A DNA stretch of 21,172 bases from Flavobacterium psychrophilum (GTDB lineage Bacteria; Bacteroidota; Bacteroidia; Flavobacteriales; Flavobacteriaceae): the NCBI GenBank assembly GCA_945907225.1, contig CAMDSN010000005.1:1-21172 (forward strand), read 5' to 3'. The notes beneath the pieces were generated by a model. That model saw only the letters and a program-made list of their open reading frames with translations. It was not told the DNA's origin and searched no databases. This document shows, piece after piece, positions 14,081-20,915 of the stretch. Each line of letters starts with the position of its first letter. The stretch's first letter is position 1. A program made the position numbers and the translations under genes.

Positions 14081-14406
14081 TATCATCTTTTTATAAGTTA
14101 CAAGGAGTATTTAATTAATAGCTATTGTTCTCATTTGGCTTATAGTTAAAAACTTAAATCCTGTAAAATATAGTTTTTTTAGCCATAGATAAATTCTATA
14201 CTATAAGCACAAAAAACTTAAAATCAATATATTATAACAAACTATATAAAGTAAATTATAGTTTTATTTTTTTAGTGTCGTTTGTGTTTTCTTTGCCGGT
14301 GTTCAACAAATAAATCAAGTTAAAGGCAGCTTGTTTTGTGTCCGTTTTCAATTATTTATCAAAACTCTTTATTTAAATAATTTGTCTAAAATCAAAGAAC
14401 GAATCA
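14081..14406. other. Gene-free stretch between yaaA and the glutaminase gene
   Basis: 326 bp, AT-rich, between two convergent genes. It holds one inverted repeat with a T run (listed separately) and several short ACTATA/TATAGT copies around 14140-14265. One 31-codon reading frame on the minus strand (14256-14351, TTG start) encodes a peptide containing AAFNLIYLLNTGKENTND. It has somewhat higher GC than its surroundings but no recognisable family or ribosome site, and I do not call it a gene. Confidence 0.5.
14239..14273 (+). terminator. Candidate AT-rich terminator downstream of yaaA
   Basis: AAACTATA (14239-14246), a 10-nt loop and TATAGTTT (14257-14264) form a perfect 8-bp stem, followed by a TATTTTTTT run to 14273. 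The stem is weak because it is AT-rich, and it lies about 160 nt beyond the yaaA stop. Confidence 0.35.
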
Positions 14407-14976
14407 TTATTGATTAATCCAGTTTTCTATAATTTTTTTTCCAAAAGGTGTCAAGATGCTTTCTGGATGAAATTGGACACCTCTAACATCTAGTTCGCGA
14501 TGTCTGAGAGCCATTATTTGATCATTATCATCGATAGCTGTGATTTCTAAGGTTGATGGAAAGTTGTCATTGGAAACAATCCAAGAATGATATCTACCCA
14601 CATCAAATGAGTTTGGGAGGCCCTTAAAAATGTAGTCCTTAGCTTCTGTTTGTCTAATATGCGTCGTAACCCCATGTTGCACTTTTTCTAAATTAACTAA
14701 ACTTCCTCCAAAAAACTCTCCAATAGCCTGCTGTCCTAGGCATATGCCAAGTATGCTTTTTGTTTTTGAATATCTTAAAATAATAAGCTTTAGCTGTCCT
14801 GCTTCATCAGGAATTCCCGGTCCTGGTGATAATAGAATTTTGTCAAAAATTTCTAAATCTTCCAATTCGAATGCGTCATTTCTAAATACAGTCACTGTTG
14901 CGTTTAATTGCTCTAGATAATGCAATAAGTTATATGTAAAGCTGTCATAATTGTCTATCAGGGCGATCTTCTTCAT
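14407..14976 (-). CDS. trpG/pabA: Anthranilate/aminodeoxychorismate synthase glutaminase subunit
   Basis: 189 residues, class I glutamine amidotransferase. It releases ammonia from glutamine for anthranilate synthase (tryptophan) or aminodeoxychorismate synthase (folate). The catalytic triad is visible: C79 in GICLGQQAIG, and H170 and E172 in GVQFHPES. LLSPGPGIPDEAG and the start KIALIDNYDSFTYNLLHYL are typical. Neither trpE, pabB nor other trp genes adjoin, so which pathway it serves, or whether it serves both, cannot be decided. About 210 bp separate it from the yceI gene upstream, with the yceI terminator inside. Confidence 0.92.
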   Translation of the reverse strand: MKKIALIDNYDSFTYNLLHYLEQLNATVTVFRNDAFELEDLEIFDKILLSPGPGIPDEAGQLKLIILRYSKTKSILGICLGQQAIGEFFGGSLVNLEKVQHGVTTHIRQTEAKDYIFKGLPNSFDVGRYHSWIVSNDNFPSTLEITAIDDNDQIMALRHRELDVRGVQFHPESILTPFGKKIIENWINQ

Positions 14977-15129
14977 TGGGATTTATATTTTAAAAATAAT
15001 TAATTATTTAATTTTAATACTATGATTTTAAATAATATACAGTATTTCAATTAAATTTTTAATTTATTAACTATAAGTGTCTTTAATTAAAATTTAACTT
15101 TGGATTTTATTCAGATTCAAATATAAATA

Positions 15130-15162
15130 AACAACCTCGAAAATTTACATTTCGAGGTTGTT
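15130..15162 (-). terminator. Strong terminator hairpin after the marR-yceI operon
   Basis: AACAACCTCGAAA (15130-15142) and TTTCGAGGTTGTT (15150-15162) form a perfect 13-bp stem with a 7-nt loop. On the minus strand the stem is followed by the U-rich TTATTTATATTTG. It begins 24 nt downstream of the yceI stop. It is the clearest intrinsic terminator in the window. Confidence 0.82.
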
Positions 15163-15185
15163 GTAAATTGTTAAAGAAATTTAAA

Positions 15186-15752
15186 TTAAAATGACAGCGA
15201 AATATTTAATTCAAATTCATCATTAATGGCTTTATCTCCTAGGTCTTGAAAGAAACTCTTTGAGCCATATTTAATGTTATATTTTGATCTGTCAACCATT
15301 AATTTTGCTTCTGCAATATTACCGTTTACGTTTAATTCAAATGTCACGGGCTTAGTTATACCCTTGATTGATAAATCTGCAGTAACATTGTAATTGCCGC
15401 TACCTTTGTTAGCAATTTTAGTGAATTTTAATGTTGCTGTTTTAAATTTTTCCGTTCCAAAAAAATCTTCAGCCTTAAGGTGTCCCTCCAAATTTCCTTT
15501 TGATTCACCGGTTAAATCTGTGACGATTAATGAGTTCATGTTTACGACAAAATTACCTCCAGCTACCTCTTTACCTTTAAAAATTAATGTACCTTCTTGA
15601 AATTTAATAGTTCCACTGTGCTCGCTTCCAGTAATTTTGGTGCCAACCCATTTAATAGTGCTTTTTTCAATATTGACTTTCTTGTTTTGTCCAGAAACAG
15701 TTGTTCCGAGAACTACTAATGCTATAAGCGTAATTGTTTTTAATTTTTTCAT
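15186..15752 (-). CDS. YceI family exported lipocalin-like protein
   Basis: 188 residues. The signal peptide is about 1-21 (MKKLKTITLIALVVLGTTVS, then G). The mature domain has the YceI pattern: STIKWVGTKITGSEHSGTIK, then VNMNSLIVTDL, LKAEDFFGTEKFKTATLKF, DLSIKGITKPVTFELNV and the final NDEFELNISLSF. YceI proteins are periplasmic beta-barrels that bind polyisoprenoid or similar lipids; physiological roles differ between species. It follows the MarR-type regulator gene by 17 nt, so it is probably controlled by it, and a strong terminator ends the unit. Confidence 0.93.
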   Translation of the reverse strand: MKKLKTITLIALVVLGTTVSGQNKKVNIEKSTIKWVGTKITGSEHSGTIKFQEGTLIFKGKEVAGGNFVVNMNSLIVTDLTGESKGNLEGHLKAEDFFGTEKFKTATLKFTKIANKGSGNYNVTADLSIKGITKPVTFELNVNGNIAEAKLMVDRSKYNIKYGSKSFFQDLGDKAINDEFELNISLSF

Positions 15753-15769
15753 TTTTTTTTAATTTTAAG

Positions 15770-16234
15770 TTATTGATTATTTGTGTTTCTAAATTTTTCT
15801 AATAATGTATTGAATTGTTCTAGTTCTTCATTTGTTAAATTTTGTGCAAAATAGCGTTCGTATTCATTTACGGTTAGATCTAATTTGCTAAGTAAATCCA
15901 TTCCTTTTTGAGTAATAAGCACTTCAATTTTTCTTCTATTTTCTGGGCACACATTTCTAGTTACAAAATCTTTCAAAAGCAATTTATCAATCAATCTTGT
16001 AGTGTTGCTATTTTTAGAAAGCATTCGTTCTTGAATGACTGTCATGTTTACGGGCCGCCCTTTCTGTCCACGTAAAATCCTCAATACATTGAATTGTTCG
16101 CGGGATATTTCAAAAGGCTTTAATATTTCATGAAATTTGTCACTTATGATATTTTGAGTATATGTAAAATTCAATATCACTTTTTTGATAATGTCTAATT
16201 CTGATGTGGCTTTTATTACTTCCTCAATTTTCAT
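15770..16234 (-). CDS. MarR family transcriptional regulator
   Basis: 154 residues. The winged helix-turn-helix lies at about 45-110, with REQFNVLRILRGQKGRPVNM, IQERMLSKNSNTTRLIDKL as recognition helix region, and FVTRNVCPENRRKIEVLIT as the wing (NRRKIEV is typical of MarR). Dimerisation helices flank it on both sides. It is probably a repressor that responds to a small ligand or oxidation. The one cysteine in the wing (C of NVCPENRR) could sense oxidants, but this is speculative. Two tandem palindromes over its own promoter suggest autoregulation, and yceI follows in the same unit. Confidence 0.92.
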   Translation of the reverse strand: MKIEEVIKATSELDIIKKVILNFTYTQNIISDKFHEILKPFEISREQFNVLRILRGQKGRPVNMTVIQERMLSKNSNTTRLIDKLLLKDFVTRNVCPENRRKIEVLITQKGMDLLSKLDLTVNEYERYFAQNLTNEELEQFNTLLEKFRNTNNQ

Positions 16235-16235
16235 A

Positions 16236-16264
16236 TTTGTGAGTACAAAATTTGTAGGTACAAA
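16236..16264. promoter_or_regulatory. Tandem operator pair for the MarR-type regulator
   Basis: TTTGTGAGTACAAA (16236-16249) and TTTGTAGGTACAAA (16251-16264) are two near-identical palindromes with 15-bp periodicity. The second is exact (TTTGTA-GG-TACAAA); the first has one mismatch in the outer six. They fill the space from the -7 box to the start codon of marR, so bound protein would block initiation. Confidence 0.65.
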
Positions 16265-16268
16265 TATA
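16261..16268 (-). promoter_or_regulatory. -7 promoter box of marR-yceI
   Basis: The minus strand reads TATATTTG, an exact TAnnTTTG match, 26 nt before the marR ATG. It overlaps the second palindrome by 4 bp. No convincing TTG at -33 is seen. Confidence 0.55.
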
Positions 16269-16331
16269 TAATTTTTTATTTAATACTTGTTTTATCTTTT
16301 TTTTTATTTTAGAATGGATTGTCAAAAAAAG

Positions 16332-16339
16332 TATATTTG
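16332..16339 (+). promoter_or_regulatory. -7 promoter box of the rhodanese gene
   Basis: TATATTTG matches TAnnTTTG, 22 nt before the ATG at 16362. The only nearby TTG (16319-16321) is too close for a -33 element. Confidence 0.5.
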
Positions 16340-16361
16340 TATTTATTGAAAAAAAATTAAA

Positions 16362-16682
16362 ATGAATTTAACACAAACTGAGTGGGCTAGTAAGTTAGAA
16401 AACGATTCAAATGCTATAATTATGGATGTCCGTACTGATGATGAATGTAGTGAAGGAATGATTCCAAATGCAATTAAAAATGATATTTATAATCCACAAT
16501 CTTTTTTGTATAGTTTAGAGCAATTGGACAAAACAAAAAATTATTATGTTTATTGTAAGTCGGGCGGAAGAAGTTCACAAGCATGTGGGATTATGAATCA
16601 AATGGGATTTGAGACTACTTACAATTTAGAAGGAGGTTTTATGAATTGGAAAGGTGATGTTGCCTTTCGCACCGATGATTAG
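16362..16682 (+). CDS. Single-domain rhodanese-like sulfurtransferase
   Basis: 106 residues, one rhodanese domain without signal peptide. The active-site loop is YCKSGGRSSQA with C65 as the sulfur-carrying residue, and DVRTDDECSEGMIPNAI is the typical entry motif (usually DVRt.eE...GHIpgA, here GMI). EGGFMNWKG closes the domain. Such proteins carry persulfide sulfur for thiolation or detoxification; the acceptor is unknown. It is divergent from marR, and its stop overlaps the stop of the convergent gene by 4 bp. Confidence 0.92.
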   Translation: MNLTQTEWASKLENDSNAIIMDVRTDDECSEGMIPNAIKNDIYNPQSFLYSLEQLDKTKNYYVYCKSGGRSSQACGIMNQMGFETTYNLEGGFMNWKGDVAFRTDD

Positions 16683-17248
16683 TTTTCTAAACAATTTAAG
16701 TAATCAATAAAGTAATTTTCTGGCTGATAGGTTTTTTTATTAATTTCTGCTGTAAATTCAGTTTTAAAAGGATAATCAATGTTTTCGCCAGAATAACTAA
16801 TTCTCATGAAAGTAACAGGTGAAGATTTTAGTTCTTCATAGTTGCTTTTTGAAAAAAGAAATGATCCCACTAAGATTCTTGTGTTTTGATTATTTTCATT
16901 TCTTATTAAGGTTCCACATGTTTCATTTCCGGAAAAAAACAATGTAATTATTTTACCGTTATTTAGTTGAAGAAAAATTTTAGAATTAGTGTCAAAACAA
17001 TTCGCTTTTATAAATTCTTCACTACTTTTTATCTGTTGTAGTTCTAGTCCGATTATACCGTTTTCTTTGAATAGTGCAAAAAATAAATTAGTAGCATTTC
17101 CAGCAAATTTCCTCTCAAATATAATTGATTGTCTTGTAATTTTGTATGTACCTAGACTATCAGACACGTTTGTTTCTATTTCACACGGCTTCTGTGAATA
17201 TCCTATTAAAGGAAGAAAAAGAAGTGCGATTAAAATCAATTTATTCAT
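16679..17248 (-). CDS. Exported protein of unknown function, last gene of the tsaD operon
   Basis: 189 residues. The signal peptide is clear (MNKLILIALLFLPLIGYSQ, cleavage near SQ). The mature part has strand-like alternation and three separated cysteines (KPCE, NCFD, TCGT) plus one near the end (DYLNCLEN). No family recognised. It begins 3 nt after the stop of the methyltransferase gene, so it belongs to the same transcript, and its stop overlaps the rhodanese stop. Its location is inferred as periplasm or outer envelope. Confidence 0.75.
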   Translation of the reverse strand: MNKLILIALLFLPLIGYSQKPCEIETNVSDSLGTYKITRQSIIFERKFAGNATNLFFALFKENGIIGLELQQIKSSEEFIKANCFDTNSKIFLQLNNGKIITLFFSGNETCGTLIRNENNQNTRILVGSFLFSKSNYEELKSSPVTFMRISYSGENIDYPFKTEFTAEINKKTYQPENYFIDYLNCLEN

Positions 17249-17251
17249 AGC

Positions 17252-18430
17252 CTATTTTATTTTTTTACAAAGTAAAACTATTTTATTTGAATTCAAGTCG
17301 GTGGTAAAAAAACAAAAGGTAGTACCTCCATCTTTTACATTCCATTTTCTTCTAATAGCATCTACATTTTCAGGAAAATTTCGAGTCGTAATGTTTGCTT
17401 TAGTATTTTCTAAATATAATTTTATGTTTTTTTTATTGTATTCAATGTTGTTTTCTATTTCAAATATTCTTCCTGGAAACTCAATTTGTTCTTCAGAAGT
17501 GTAAAGATGGGAATGTTGGTGTAATTTATAAATTTTATATGCTCTTGCTATTTCGTCAAAACCACCCGATTTCATGATTGCCGCATTGGGTTCATAAATA
17601 TATTTTTTGGGCAGTGAATACTCCGAAGATGCTGTTTTTTTATACTCAAAGGAAAATCGGTCCTCAGACCCCTTAGAAATATTACATGTTGTAATTTCGA
17701 TCTGGCTTGAATGGGCTTTGTCTAAAATCCAGATCAGTTCTTTTACTTCATTTTCTAGTGCGATTATATGAATCGATTTTACATTTTTTAGCTCAGAAAT
17801 CCCTGCCGATAGATCGATAAGCGGAGATGATTTTACTATTAGAATATTTGTATATTCAAAATAGAAGTCCAATAATTCGGTTAGATCAGGAAGACAATCT
17901 TTATATTTGAATACTTTTCCCTTTGCATCATTCCTTCTTGATGGGTCAATGTAAATACAATCGAATCTCTGATTTAAATTTTTCAAAATTGTGGAACTGT
18001 CTCCCGAAATGCAACGTATGTTATTGGTGCCAAGTAGTTTAAAATTATGAGATGCAATATTTGATAATTCAGTATTTATTTCACAATGTATAACCGATTT
18101 GTATTTTTTTGAAAAATAATAATCATCAACTCCAAAACCACCTGTTAAGTCAATTATGGAATCACCTTTAATTAGACCGGATTTGTATAAAGCAGTTTTT
18201 TCTGAAGAGGTTTGCTCAATTGATGTCTTGTTTGGATAATAAATTTTACTAGTGTTAAACCAACTTGGTAGTTTGGTTTTGCACTTTTGTTTGGATGAGA
18301 TTTGATTTAGGATTTGAGACAACTCAATGTCCTGAAATTTGTTTTTTTGAAACGCTAATTCGGAAACATCAGAATTTAAATTTGAATTGATAAATTCTTG
18401 GACTTCTTCCGACAACAGGATATTTTTCAC
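17252..18430 (-). CDS. Class I SAM methyltransferase with THUMP-like C-terminal domain
   Basis: 392 residues. The SAM-binding motif is IIDLTGGFGVDDYYF at about 92-106 with the acidic residue after the next strand (IHCEIN). The catalytic-like motif is YIDPSRRNDAKGKVF at about 160-174. The last 90 residues, with EFPGRIFEIEN, ITTRNFPENVDAIRRKW and GGTTFCFFTT, match the THUMP-like domain that accompanies this family, which suggests an RNA substrate. The gene lies between DUF4159 (11 nt) and an exported protein (3 nt), downstream of tsaD and rsmE. The base modified is unknown; it should not be named more precisely. Confidence 0.88.
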   Translation of the reverse strand: MKNILLSEEVQEFINSNLNSDVSELAFQKNKFQDIELSQILNQISSKQKCKTKLPSWFNTSKIYYPNKTSIEQTSSEKTALYKSGLIKGDSIIDLTGGFGVDDYYFSKKYKSVIHCEINTELSNIASHNFKLLGTNNIRCISGDSSTILKNLNQRFDCIYIDPSRRNDAKGKVFKYKDCLPDLTELLDFYFEYTNILIVKSSPLIDLSAGISELKNVKSIHIIALENEVKELIWILDKAHSSQIEITTCNISKGSEDRFSFEYKKTASSEYSLPKKYIYEPNAAIMKSGGFDEIARAYKIYKLHQHSHLYTSEEQIEFPGRIFEIENNIEYNKKNIKLYLENTKANITTRNFPENVDAIRRKWNVKDGGTTFCFFTTDLNSNKIVLLCKKIK

Positions 18431-18441
18431 ATCTAGTTGAT

Positions 18442-19077
18442 TTAATTATTGAAAATATAATTCAAAATATTTGCGCCCATTTTCAATGCTTTTTCACGAA
18501 CTTCTCTGGGGTTGTTATGTACTTCGGTATCTTCCCAACCATCTCCCAAATCACATTCAAAAGTGTATAAGAGCACCAAACGGTTTTCTATAAAAATACC
18601 AAACGCTTGAGGTCGTTTTCCGTCATGTTCATGGATTTTGGGCAAGCCATTTGAAAAAAGAAAAGGTTTCTGAAAAATAGCATGATTCGCCGGAATCTCA
18701 ATTAATTTTTGATTGGGGAAAATACGTTTGATTTCTCTTTGGATATATTGATCCATGCCATAATTGTCATCTGCATGCAAAAACCCGCCAGAGAGTAAAT
18801 AGTCTCGCAAATTAACAATTTCACTGTCGCTAAAAACTACGTTTCCATGTCCGGTCATATGAATGAAAGGATATGAAAATATTTCAGAACTTCCTGGTTC
18901 AACATTTGCTGGCTTTAAATTGATAGTTGTATTTATCGTTTGATTCGTATATTTTATTAAATTCGGTAATGCAGTTGGGTTTGCATACCAATCGCCTCCG
19001 CCATTGTATTTTAGTAGTCCAATCTCTTGCGAAAAGCAAATATTTGTCAGTAAAAATACTATAATTATTTTTTTCAT
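18442..19077 (-). CDS. Exported DUF4159-domain protein
   Basis: 211 residues with a signal peptide MKKIIIVFLLTNICFSQ. The DUF4159 landmarks are GDWYANPTALPNLIKY near the start of the mature protein, PFIHMTGHGNVVFSDSE, LRDYLLSGGFLHADDNYGMD, and the C-terminal LLYTFECDLGDGWEDTEVH. The domain looks like a glutamine-amidotransferase-related flavodoxin-like fold, often seen near gliding or MoxR-type genes, but a function has not been shown. It sits 3 nt after rsmE and 11 nt before the methyltransferase, in a unit mainly of RNA modification, so the operon partner relation is probably not functional. Confidence 0.9.
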   Translation of the reverse strand: MKKIIIVFLLTNICFSQEIGLLKYNGGGDWYANPTALPNLIKYTNQTINTTINLKPANVEPGSSEIFSYPFIHMTGHGNVVFSDSEIVNLRDYLLSGGFLHADDNYGMDQYIQREIKRIFPNQKLIEIPANHAIFQKPFLFSNGLPKIHEHDGKRPQAFGIFIENRLVLLYTFECDLGDGWEDTEVHNNPREVREKALKMGANILNYIFNN

Positions 19078-19080
19078 TTG

Positions 19081-19788
19081 TTAGATTTCATTCTTAAATA
19101 CTACACTGTGACATGCAACTATAGCCGCAGTTTCGGTTCTTAATCGTGTTGTTCCCAAAGATACAGGAATATAATTGGCGGCAATGGCTTGTTGAATTTC
19201 TTTCGAAGAAAAGTCGCCTTCTGGTCCAATAAGTATCGTAACGCTCTTACTTGTTTTGAGTTCCGCTTTTAAAGTTTTTTTAGTTGTTTTTTCGCAATGG
19301 GCTATAAATAATTGATCGGCTCTATTGGTTTGAATAAACTCTTTAAAACTAATTGGCTTGTTTAGAATTGGTAAATAAAAATGTAGTGATTGTTTCATTG
19401 CGCTTTCTAAAATTTTATAAAATCTATCCGTATTTATGATTTTTCTTTCAGAATGATCGCAGCGTATTGGTGTGATTTCCTGAATGCCAATTTCAGTTGC
19501 TTTCTCCAAAAACCATTCAAAACGTTCATTCATTTTTGTAGGGGCAACTGCAAGATGTAGGTGAAATTTTTTACGATCTTGTTTTTCGTATGAAATAATC
19601 ATTACAGCACATTTTGTGTCTGAAACTACTTTAATCTCAGTTTTAAAAATAAAACCTAATCCATTTGTAACGTGGAGTATATCACCTTCTTTTTTACGTA
19701 AAACTTTAATAATATGTTTACTCTCTTCTTTGTTAAAATCGAAGGTAGTTAACGTTTCATTTATAGATGGGTTGTAAAATAATTGCAT
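19081..19788 (-). CDS. rsmE: 16S rRNA (uracil-1498 N3)-methyltransferase
   Basis: 235 residues, SPOUT-fold enzyme acting on U1498 of 16S rRNA in the 30S subunit with SAM. The N-terminal PUA-like part ends near residue 70. Typical landmarks are HIIKVLRKKEGD, FHLHLAVAPTKMNERFEW with FLEKATEIGIQEITPI, the knot loop ILIGPEGDFSSKEI at 186-198, and VSLGTTRLRTETAAI. Length is normal. It lies 5 nt after tsaD and 3 nt before the DUF4159 gene. Confidence 0.95.
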   Translation of the reverse strand: MQLFYNPSINETLTTFDFNKEESKHIIKVLRKKEGDILHVTNGLGFIFKTEIKVVSDTKCAVMIISYEKQDRKKFHLHLAVAPTKMNERFEWFLEKATEIGIQEITPIRCDHSERKIINTDRFYKILESAMKQSLHFYLPILNKPISFKEFIQTNRADQLFIAHCEKTTKKTLKAELKTSKSVTILIGPEGDFSSKEIQQAIAANYIPVSLGTTRLRTETAAIVACHSVVFKNEI

Positions 19789-19793
19789 AATAT

Positions 19794-20816
19794 TTAAAAT
19801 TCAATTCGTGCTTTGGCTGTAATATGGACATCAGAAAACTTATCATGTAAATATTTTTGGTACCCAACAATTCCTATCATAGCTGCATTGTCAGTGGTGT
19901 ATTCAAATTTGGGCACAAATGTTTTCCAACCATATTTTTTTTCAGCAGCTTTTAGGGTGACTCTAATTCCACTATTTGCAGAAACGCCACCTCCAATAGC
20001 AATTTGATTTATCCCTGTCTCATTTACAGCTAATTTTAGTTTATCCATTAAAATTTCTATAATTACATTTTGAACAGATGCGCAAATATCTGATTTATTT
20101 TCTTCAATGAAATTCGGGTTTTCCTTTGTTTTCTTTTGGATAAAATAGAGAATTTGTGTTTTTAAACCCGAGAAACTAAAGTCGAGATTTGGTATTTTGG
20201 GCTTTGTAAAAGTAAATTTATTTGGATTTCCCTCTTTCGCATATTTATCAATTAATGGTCCCCCCGGATATGGAAATCCTAATATCTTAGCTGTTTTATC
20301 AAAGGCTTCTCCCACCGCATCATCGGTTGTTTCTCCAATTATTTTCATATCGAAAAAGTCATTCACTTTAACAATTTGGGTGTGCCCTCCGGAAATAGTT
20401 AGCGCTAAAAAAGGGAAATTTGGTTTTTCATATCCGACTTCATCTATAAAATGTGCTAAAATGTGAGCATGCATGTGATTAACTGCGATTAATGGAATAT
20501 TTAAAGCATAGGCAAGCGATTTTGCGAATGAGGCACCTACAAGAAGCGATCCCATTAATCCGGGGCCTTGAGTAAAAGCAATGGCAGAAAGTTGCTTTTT
20601 TGTCACAGCTGCTTTTTTTAATGCGATATCAATTACTGGCACTATATTTTGTTGATGAGCTCTTGATGCAAGTTCAGGTACAACACCACCATAATCTTCG
20701 TGAATGCTTTGTCTAGCAACAATATTTGATAGTACTGTGTCATTCTTTAATACAGCCGCGGCTGTATCATCACATGAACTTTCTATTGCGAGTATAAAAA
20801 CTTCCTCTGTATGCAT
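19794..20816 (-). CDS. tsaD: tRNA N6-adenosine threonylcarbamoyltransferase TsaD
   Basis: 340 residues, ASKHA-fold catalytic subunit that transfers the threonylcarbamoyl group to A37 of ANN-decoding tRNAs, working with TsaB, TsaE and TsaC. The iron-binding motif NHMHAH carries H114 and H118, and the closing YTTDNAAMIG provides the third ligand Asp. IESSCDDTAAAV near the N-terminus, QGPGLMGSLLVG and LTISGGHTQIV are all present. It is essential in most bacteria. It starts the five-gene operon and is divergent from tamB. Confidence 0.96.
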   Translation of the reverse strand: MHTEEVFILAIESSCDDTAAAVLKNDTVLSNIVARQSIHEDYGGVVPELASRAHQQNIVPVIDIALKKAAVTKKQLSAIAFTQGPGLMGSLLVGASFAKSLAYALNIPLIAVNHMHAHILAHFIDEVGYEKPNFPFLALTISGGHTQIVKVNDFFDMKIIGETTDDAVGEAFDKTAKILGFPYPGGPLIDKYAKEGNPNKFTFTKPKIPNLDFSFSGLKTQILYFIQKKTKENPNFIEENKSDICASVQNVIIEILMDKLKLAVNETGINQIAIGGGVSANSGIRVTLKAAEKKYGWKTFVPKFEYTTDNAAMIGIVGYQKYLHDKFSDVHITAKARIEF

Positions 20817-20836
20817 AAAAGGCGCAATTTTTGATT

Positions 20837-20844
20837 TATATTTG
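20837..20844 (+). promoter_or_regulatory. tamB: Candidate -7 box of tamB
   Basis: TATATTTG, exact TAnnTTTG, 71 nt before the TTG start of tamB. A TTG at -33 is not seen. If active, its transcript begins near 20850. Confidence 0.35.
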
Positions 20845-20880
20845 ACAATCCATTTTAAAAATTAAAAGTAAAGATTTTTA

Positions 20881-20908
20881 CAAAGGTAATTTTCTTTCCC
20901 AAGTCAAA
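20881..20908 (-). promoter_or_regulatory. tsaD: Promoter of the tsaD operon
   Basis: On the minus strand TTTG, a 16-nt spacer, and TACCTTTG (20881-20888) follow the Bacteroidota promoter pattern; the spacer is slightly short. The tsaD ATG is about 64 nt downstream. Confidence 0.55.
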
Positions 20909-20915
20909 ATAATAA

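Noticed and set aside
14140..14270. Repeated ACTATA/TATAGT words as possible OxyR sites (ATAG/CTAT half sites) after yaaA
   Set aside because: Spacing is irregular and the location is downstream of genes, not in a promoter; AT-rich DNA yields such words often.
16989..17504. Open frame of 171 codons on the plus strand across two minus-strand genes
   Set aside because: It crosses the junction of two operon genes that have a signal peptide and a THUMP-like domain respectively; the translation is low-complexity and matches no known family.
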